A stretch of DNA of 64,000 nt, taken from Pseudocolwellia agarivorans. Its GTDB lineage: Bacteria; Pseudomonadota; Gammaproteobacteria; Enterobacterales; Alteromonadaceae. The notes beneath the pieces were generated by a model that worked only from the letters and a program-made list of their open reading frames with translations, did not search any database and had not been told where the DNA came from. Within the stretch, counting starts at the first letter, position 1. Each line of letters begins with the position of its first letter. The position numbers were made by a program, and so were the translations under genes. Below are positions 57,267-64,000 of this stretch, piece after piece. The stretch lies in the NCBI RefSeq assembly GCF_002000085.1, contig NZ_MUZU01000011.1:62001-126000 (forward strand), read 5' to 3'.

Positions 57267-59114
57267 TTAATTCACCTTAAATACCTTTGACGCTGAAATA
57301 CCTGTTTTGCTATAAGGTTGAGCTGTATTAGCCGCTAATGGATCTGCATCATCCCAAGAATAAATACTAATTTCAGCTACCCCTTGTTTATGAGCCGTTA
57401 TTTCTCCAAACTTGTTAACGGATAATACTTCTGGATTGCTCGATTCCCATATCAAACCTTTACGTTTTGCTTGCTCTGGTAATACTACACCTTGCAAGAT
57501 AAGGGTTTCATTTATATTTAATGTCGTTTTATGACTATTAATAGCTAGCGTTTTAACGGATATAAGCTTGTTTTCATCAAGCACTTTCCCTAATTCGTTA
57601 TAAGCTTGTTGCTGTTCAGGCGTTAAATTAGTTAAGTTTAATCCGCTATAGCGTTTTACTTTCCATTTACGCTCTATAAAACGAGCTCCTTCACGTTCCA
57701 ATAAATCAGTTCTTAAATCAAAAAAACGTCCTTCTGGAAAATCTTTATCTGGTGCGTAACGTTTAAAGTGTTTGTTAAAAGCGTAACGTAATACAACATC
57801 TTTATTTTGGTATTTACTGTTACCTATATACCAAGTGTGAATGGTTTTTCTCGGTTCTCCGGCAGCTCCTTTTGCTTGTTCCCAAAAACTAATACCATCT
57901 AGCTGTTCAGGGTTAGCAATTTCGATTCCTGCAGCTTGAGCAATGGTTGGATAAATATCAGTTAAATTAACTAAGCCTTTATAACTACGGTAACTACCGT
58001 CCTTACTTGCAGGTACCACATTCGGATAATTAATCACTAACGGGACGTGTAAACCATTATCTGCATTGCCACCTTTACGCCCTGGGTAAATAGAATTATC
58101 AGGCAATACATGACCAAAAGTTTCTTTCGTGCCATTGTCCCCCATTACCACAATTAAGGTGTTGTCTCTTACTCCGGCTTCGTCAAGTTTAGCAACGACT
58201 TGCCCAATCAACTTATCCATATACTCGATCATATCGGGGAAGTAACGTCGATCATCGCCACCTTTATTGTTGTATTCAGCTTTTTCACTAAAGTTATCGA
58301 AAATTGCATGCGGTTGAGTGTCAGGTGTAGGTTTGTGATCGTCATGCACTAACATCATCGGATAATATAAAAAGAAGGGTTTATCTTTGTTTTTATCAAT
58401 AAATTTTAAAGCATCACGGTTAACAATATCAGGCCCGTACCATCTTCTACCGGTTTCAGGATCTAAGTCAGTTCTTCCCTGATAATTAGTAACCTTACCG
58501 TTAACCACAAGGTTAGGATTTATAAAACGCTGACCTTCAGTGACTACATCAAATGCGGTGTAATCGTCCCAACCAAATTCAGATATATAATCCTTACCTG
58601 CAACTTGTTTATCACCACGTGTTTGTTTCCATTTACCGTAAAGCCCTGTTACGTAACCGGCCTTTTTAAAGGCATCGCCAAAAGTAATGTCTGATCTATG
58701 TTGTGATTTAGGTTGAAGGTAGTTTCTGTCGTTATTTTTACCACTCATTAATGCGATACGCGTGTTTTCGCAGATGGGGTAAGCAAAGGCGTGATCAACA
58801 CGTAAGCCCGCTTTAGCTAAGCTATCAATATTAGGCGTGCTAAATTCTCTGTTGGTAAATAAGCCATCGTATGAATGCAAGCGATTAGCGCCATACGCTG
58901 TTACGCCATAATGACTTAAATCATCAATAAGAATAAGGACTACATTAGTATAGTCAGCCTTGTGATCTGTTAAGTGCTGTAATGCGATTTGAGGCTTTGA
59001 CTTATCTGAATCAACAATATTGTTAACTTGTTCATCCTTATTATGAACACAGGCAGACAGAAGGATACAAAGCGTTACTCCTAAACCTAATTTAATTGTC
59101 ATATTATTTTCCAT
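57267..59114 (-). CDS. S1-family sulfatase with C-terminal Big_2 domain and atypical CENTR motif
   Basis: A 615-residue lipoprotein (LLSAC); the ATG at 59102 has GGAAAA before it and may be the true start. The sulfatase part has NVVLILIDDLSHYGVTAYG, then LYGKWKQTRG and VMGDNGTKET. The position of the formylglycine motif reads CENTR (115-119), so the usual Pro at +2 is Asn. The C-terminal ~85 residues are a Big_2 Ig-like domain (LIWESSNPEVLSVNKFGEITA). Its neighbour is the GH16 gene, so it probably desulfates the same galactan. Whether the Cys is matured is open. Confidence 0.87.
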   Translation of the reverse strand: MENNMTIKLGLGVTLCILLSACVHNKDEQVNNIVDSDKSKPQIALQHLTDHKADYTNVVLILIDDLSHYGVTAYGANRLHSYDGLFTNREFSTPNIDSLAKAGLRVDHAFAYPICENTRIALMSGKNNDRNYLQPKSQHRSDITFGDAFKKAGYVTGLYGKWKQTRGDKQVAGKDYISEFGWDDYTAFDVVTEGQRFINPNLVVNGKVTNYQGRTDLDPETGRRWYGPDIVNRDALKFIDKNKDKPFFLYYPMMLVHDDHKPTPDTQPHAIFDNFSEKAEYNNKGGDDRRYFPDMIEYMDKLIGQVVAKLDEAGVRDNTLIVVMGDNGTKETFGHVLPDNSIYPGRKGGNADNGLHVPLVINYPNVVPASKDGSYRSYKGLVNLTDIYPTIAQAAGIEIANPEQLDGISFWEQAKGAAGEPRKTIHTWYIGNSKYQNKDVVLRYAFNKHFKRYAPDKDFPEGRFFDLRTDLLEREGARFIERKWKVKRYSGLNLTNLTPEQQQAYNELGKVLDENKLISVKTLAINSHKTTLNINETLILQGVVLPEQAKRKGLIWESSNPEVLSVNKFGEITAHKQGVAEISIYSWDDADPLAANTAQPYSKTGISASKVFKVN

Positions 59115-59227
59115 TAACTATTTTTAGTTATCGTTTGAATTACATTGATATTATTTTTATAAAACGTTTCAGTAAATTGAGTTCGTGGATACAAACGTCA
59201 TAAGATATAGTGTACGAAGATAAAGTA

Positions 59228-59256
59228 GCACAACATAAAGTCTCATTATGTTGTGC
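59228..59256 (-). terminator. Hairpin after the GH16 gene
   Basis: GCACAACATAA (59228-59238) and TTATGTTGTGC (59246-59256), 11-bp stem, 7-nt loop. Confidence 0.7.
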
Positions 59257-59285
59257 ATATAAAGTTGATTGACAAAAAGTCGAAC

Positions 59286-60293
59286 TTAATCAATAGCAAC
59301 CAGTTGATACGACCTTACATAATCGTAAAGTATTGTATTAATACTCTCGTCATCAAGCTCTTGTTCCGTTGGATAAGGTTCGTCGTCACCTTCTATGTTT
59401 TTGATCAGTTTTTCTTGCCAAGTATAGGTTTCAGAAACCATTCTTAACGACATTTCACTATTAAAAGGTACAGGATCTTGTGGATTGTCTAAATCAACCG
59501 TGCCTGTTAATTGGTTATCAAAATAAAACTTAACCTTATTTGGTGTGACCCACCATGCAGCGTAGGTATGAAAATCGTCAGACAAATTTACCTTAGCGTC
59601 GTGTTTTACACCTTGTGAAATATACTTAGCACCTTGGCATTTTCCATCAACTAACTCTCGGCCTTTATAATGGGTATTTGAATGCATGACATCGGTCCAA
59701 AACCTTTCTGGCCAGCCACCAATAGCTTCTAAAATATCAATTTCAGTGGTGTGTGCGGTATTACAACCGGTGCCTGAATTATCGCTTGTATCTGAATGCA
59801 ACCAAAAGGTAGTAGACATTTTAGTTTTAGAGGCTTTTACACGTGCTTCAAAATAACCATAGATAGCACTATGTTTACCTGATACTGCAGCACCGCCCAT
59901 GGTATAACCATCGCTATCTTCTGCGTAAGTTGACGTATTTAAAGCAAGGTTACCATTAACAACTTTTACGTTTTTTGGTAAAAAACGTGCGGGATGTCTT
60001 CCTTTCCACGTTGAAATAGAGTCATTCCATTTGCTTGAATCTAAGCTGGTTCCATTAAACTCATCTGACATATTATCGATAATCTGCCATTTATACCCAG
60101 CTGGCGCTTCAGGTAAATGGCTAATACTGTGAGTTATTTTATTTGCAGACGTCGAAGCACCTGATAGATAATCATTGGTGCTCTGACAGCCAGAAAAAAT
60201 CAATATTGCAGGTAATAATACCAAAGGGAGAAGCGTTGAATATAAGCTTTTATGAACTAACCCTTTATTTAAATCTGTTTGTAAATTTTTCAT
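59286..60293 (-). CDS. GH16-family secreted galactan hydrolase (agarase/porphyranase/carrageenase-like)
   Basis: A 335-residue lipoprotein (IFSGC, Cys36). The jelly-roll carries SDEFNGTSLDSSKWND and WKGRHPARFLPKNVKV. The catalytic motif is EIDILE (nucleophile Glu184, Asp186, acid/base Glu189), followed by FHTYAAWW and a C-terminal YDYVRSYQL. The EIDILEA text and the final stretch are closest to beta-agarase/porphyranase members of GH16 as I recall them. An endo-acting galactan hydrolase is safe; substrate is not. It has no lambda-locus operator. Confidence 0.85.
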   Translation of the reverse strand: MKNLQTDLNKGLVHKSLYSTLLPLVLLPAILIFSGCQSTNDYLSGASTSANKITHSISHLPEAPAGYKWQIIDNMSDEFNGTSLDSSKWNDSISTWKGRHPARFLPKNVKVVNGNLALNTSTYAEDSDGYTMGGAAVSGKHSAIYGYFEARVKASKTKMSTTFWLHSDTSDNSGTGCNTAHTTEIDILEAIGGWPERFWTDVMHSNTHYKGRELVDGKCQGAKYISQGVKHDAKVNLSDDFHTYAAWWVTPNKVKFYFDNQLTGTVDLDNPQDPVPFNSEMSLRMVSETYTWQEKLIKNIEGDDEPYPTEQELDDESINTILYDYVRSYQLVAID

Positions 60294-60386
60294 TATTCAC
60301 CTTTTATAGGATATAAACATACTTTAAATGTACTTTATATTTAAATAATGTAATTTACCAGAGAATCTTGTTGTTTGTGTATAAAA

Positions 60387-61214
60387 CTAAATAGTAAGCA
60401 TCTTTCCACACACTTCTTTATACAATTTAGTCGCCACCATAGCAGTCATCTCATTAATATCTCTACGTGGATTATATTCAACAATATCAGCTCCAATAAT
60501 AGGAACTTGTATACTATGAAGTACATCAAGTATTTGCCTAACACTTAAACCACCAGGTTCGAAATGAGAAACACCTGGCGCAAAAGCTGGATCCAACGCG
60601 TCTAAGTCAATTGAAACATATACAGGCCCTGTAAACGTTATTTGCTCTGGACCTGTCCAGTCTTTCATTTCATGAACTTCTACATTAAACCGCTCAGCCT
60701 GCTCAGCTTGATGTTTATTAAGTGTGCGTATACCTATTTGTACAAGTCGTTTAGCTAACTTATTTTCCATGATGCGAGCAAAAGGACAAGCATGAGAAAA
60801 TGGATTTCCTTGAAAGCTGTCGTATAAATCGGGATGTGCATCAAAATGAAGGATCGTAATGTCGCTGTGATGCTGAGCTAAAGATTTAAGAATGGGATAC
60901 GTAATAGAATGATCGCCACCAAAGGTTAATGGCTTAGCACCAAGTGATGCAATATGGTGAATAGTTTGTTCTAGTACACTAAAAGCGTCGTCATTATTTT
61001 TCCATGTTAAATCACCTAAATCATGAAGTTTAGGATTGTTTTTTAAACTAATACCTAGTTCAGTACTTGGATTTGATGAACCTGAAAAAATAGTTCTTCG
61101 AATTATTGCAGGTGCTTCAGAGGGTCCTTTTAAATGAGATGAATAAGCATCAAAAGGCATACCTAACAAGGCAATATCGTTAGCGATTAAATTATCAAAT
61201 GTAGAAAAAGTCAT
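60387..61214 (-). CDS. speB: Agmatinase/arginase-family ureohydrolase
   Basis: A 275-residue ureohydrolase. The two manganese motifs are complete: FGGDHSIT (His102), LHFDAHPDLYD (Asp125, His127, Asp129) and SIDLDALDPA (Asp203, Asp205). By length and motif it is most like agmatinase (putrescine formation), but guanidinobutyrase or formimidoylglutamase activity cannot be excluded. It is 159 bp downstream of an Lrp-family gene on the same strand. Confidence 0.85.
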   Translation of the reverse strand: MTFSTFDNLIANDIALLGMPFDAYSSHLKGPSEAPAIIRRTIFSGSSNPSTELGISLKNNPKLHDLGDLTWKNNDDAFSVLEQTIHHIASLGAKPLTFGGDHSITYPILKSLAQHHSDITILHFDAHPDLYDSFQGNPFSHACPFARIMENKLAKRLVQIGIRTLNKHQAEQAERFNVEVHEMKDWTGPEQITFTGPVYVSIDLDALDPAFAPGVSHFEPGGLSVRQILDVLHSIQVPIIGADIVEYNPRRDINEMTAMVATKLYKEVCGKMLTI

Positions 61215-61373
61215 AGGTTTTAAATTACTTGTTTATATATTTACATATAACTTTACTGTAAATAAGCCTATTTTATCTACCGGCAAAAGGAAGGAATAAT
61301 CGTTAATTTTTAACAGATTAACGGACGTTTTAAGTGTAACGCAACGTACACGTAAAACATAAAAGCAAATAGT

Positions 61374-61805
61374 TCATCGTTGAAAGTAAGAATTTAACAC
61401 AATATTAGAGTCTGTTTTATTTACACCTTTTAACGTACCCAACATGGCAAGAACTTCCTCTAACTTATTAATATTACTTACATAAACCTCTAAACAAAGG
61501 TCGTAACCACCGCTTGTAGCAAGGCAACGCGTTACCTCAGGTATAGCTTGTAGTGTTGCTACTAGTTGGTCAAATGCTTTTGTTTCTACACTCAAGCCAA
61601 CCATAGCCGTTAAATAGGAAGGTTCATCAAAATGAGACACTATGGTGGTATAGCCTTTGATAATATTTTTACTTTCTAAACGCGCAATGCGTTCTTGCAC
61701 TGTGGTTCTTGCTAGGTGTACTTGACGAGATATTTCAGCCACTGAAATACGTGCATTTTTAATTAATAGTTCAAGTATTTCTTTATCTTTTTTATCTACA
61801 TTCAT
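61374..61805 (-). CDS. Lrp/AsnC-family transcriptional regulator
   Basis: A 143-residue protein with the AsnC-type HTH (ELLIKNARISVAEISRQVHL, then RTTVQERIARLE) and a RAM domain (SGGYDLCLEVYV). It probably regulates the neighbouring ureohydrolase gene in response to an amino acid; this is inference from position. Confidence 0.9.
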   Translation of the reverse strand: MNVDKKDKEILELLIKNARISVAEISRQVHLARTTVQERIARLESKNIIKGYTTIVSHFDEPSYLTAMVGLSVETKAFDQLVATLQAIPEVTRCLATSGGYDLCLEVYVSNINKLEEVLAMLGTLKGVNKTDSNIVLNSYFQR

Positions 61806-61839
61806 AGGAAGTTTTTCATTATTAAAGGCTAAACCTAGT

Positions 61840-62199
61840 TTAACTATTTACTTTTTTTAAATCATAAATTAAATCCATTTGTACCCATTTTTCTCCTTCT
61901 TTTGCCCACTTTAATGGTTGTTGGTAATTCCACATTAAGGTTTCCCATTCTTCAGACTTAGTTTTACCTTCATCTGTTTTAGGTTCAACGTTGGGATCAA
62001 AATCAGCTGTTGTTTCCATGATCATAAATAATCGATCACCTAAGTGATATATTTCCATATCAATAATTCCTGCGTCGGCCATGTTTTGCGTTATTTGAGG
62101 CCAGGCATTTTCAGGTTGATGATATTCAATATATTCAGCAATTAACTTAGGATCATCTTTTAAATCTAATGCTAGGCAATAACGTTTATTTGTATTCAT
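61840..62199 (-). CDS. L-rhamnose mutarotase-family protein
   Basis: A 119-residue protein of the rhaM family: RYCLALDLKDDPKLIAEYIEYH, then WPQITQNMADAGIIDMEIY and GDRLFMIMETTADF. These interconvert sugar anomers. The Lrp gene starts 34 bp after it on the same strand. L-rhamnose genes are not nearby, so another sugar (fucose or a galactan product) may be the substrate. Confidence 0.85.
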   Translation of the reverse strand: MNTNKRYCLALDLKDDPKLIAEYIEYHQPENAWPQITQNMADAGIIDMEIYHLGDRLFMIMETTADFDPNVEPKTDEGKTKSEEWETLMWNYQQPLKWAKEGEKWVQMDLIYDLKKVNS

Positions 62200-62343
62200 A
62201 ATTTCTCCGGTATTAATCTATAATTTTAAAATAAGGTAATTCAATTGGTATTAATCATTGTCGTTAAATCTTAATTGTTATAAAGTTATCACATATAAAA
62301 ATACAATTTAATATTTAAATCCACCTTATTTCTAATAATTTGA

Positions 62344-64000
<1,657 letters not shown>

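Noticed and set aside
59158-59172. TATAAAACGTTTCA as a GalR-type operator for the Big_2 sulfatase
   Set aside because: Three mismatches in each half compared with TGTAAACGTTTACA; likely chance in AT-rich DNA.

Overview
The window looks like a chromosomal segment of an AT-rich marine gammaproteobacterium of the Alteromonadales, close to Colwellia or Thalassotalea. Grounds are the base composition, the large TonB-dependent receptor of the marine-polysaccharide type, the SppA/AnsA/RlhA housekeeping genes and a large secreted inventory of sulfatases and glycoside hydrolases. All assignments were made by eye; no database was searched.

Region 1 (1-6561) holds the end of an exopolysaccharide priming glycosyltransferase and then a complete-looking lasso-peptide cluster. 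A 53-codon precursor gene (2324-2485) carries the diagnostic leader motif YxxPxLxxxGxxxxxT followed by a Gly-1/Asp-8/Glu-9 core. It lies downstream of a PEP-CTERM protein gene and upstream of an HPr-kinase-like gene, from which a terminator hairpin separates it. An Asn-synthetase-like cyclase (3539-5491, opposite strand), a transglutaminase-like leader peptidase (B2) and a PqqD-like leader-binding protein (B1) complete the set. No dedicated exporter or isopeptidase is visible.

Region 2 (6605-30326) reads as a lambda-carrageenan / sulfated-galactan utilisation locus. It has a sugar symporter, galK and galT, a GalR-like regulator, a GH110 alpha-galactosidase, a second LacI regulator, a GPH-type symporter, a TonB receptor with a partner lipoprotein, a SASA-domain esterase, two sulfatases and a probable GH150 lambda-carrageenase. 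The locus resumes at 39295-47241 with a DUF1080/propeller/cytochrome c fusion, a GH2 and a third sulfatase. Two palindromic operator families tie the parts together. TGTAAACGTTTACA lies at galT, at the GalR-like gene and at the cytochrome fusion. GGATAGCGCTATCC-like sites lie in front of the GH110, TonB receptor, esterase, sulfatase and GH2 genes.

Between the two halves is an efflux and signalling operon (30477-39129): OM factor, adaptor, RND pump, response regulator, histidine kinase and a TIGR01777 epimerase. Region 3 (47547-57172) is mostly housekeeping: sppA, ansA, small hypotheticals, a truncated haemoglobin, a GST, rlhA and a VOC protein. Region 4 (57267-64000) is a second small galactan island: a sulfatase with a Big_2 domain and an atypical active-site motif, a GH16 lipoprotein, agmatinase, an Lrp regulator, a rhamnose-mutarotase-family protein and a LacZ-type GH2 cut by the right edge. 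It lacks the GGATAGCGCTATCC sites.

The working model is as follows. Secreted GH150 and GH16 depolymerise sulfated galactans, and the products enter through the TonB receptor. Sulfatases, GH110 and GH2 strip sulfate and terminal galactose, the symporters carry sugar into the cytoplasm, and GalK/GalT feed galactose into the Leloir pathway.
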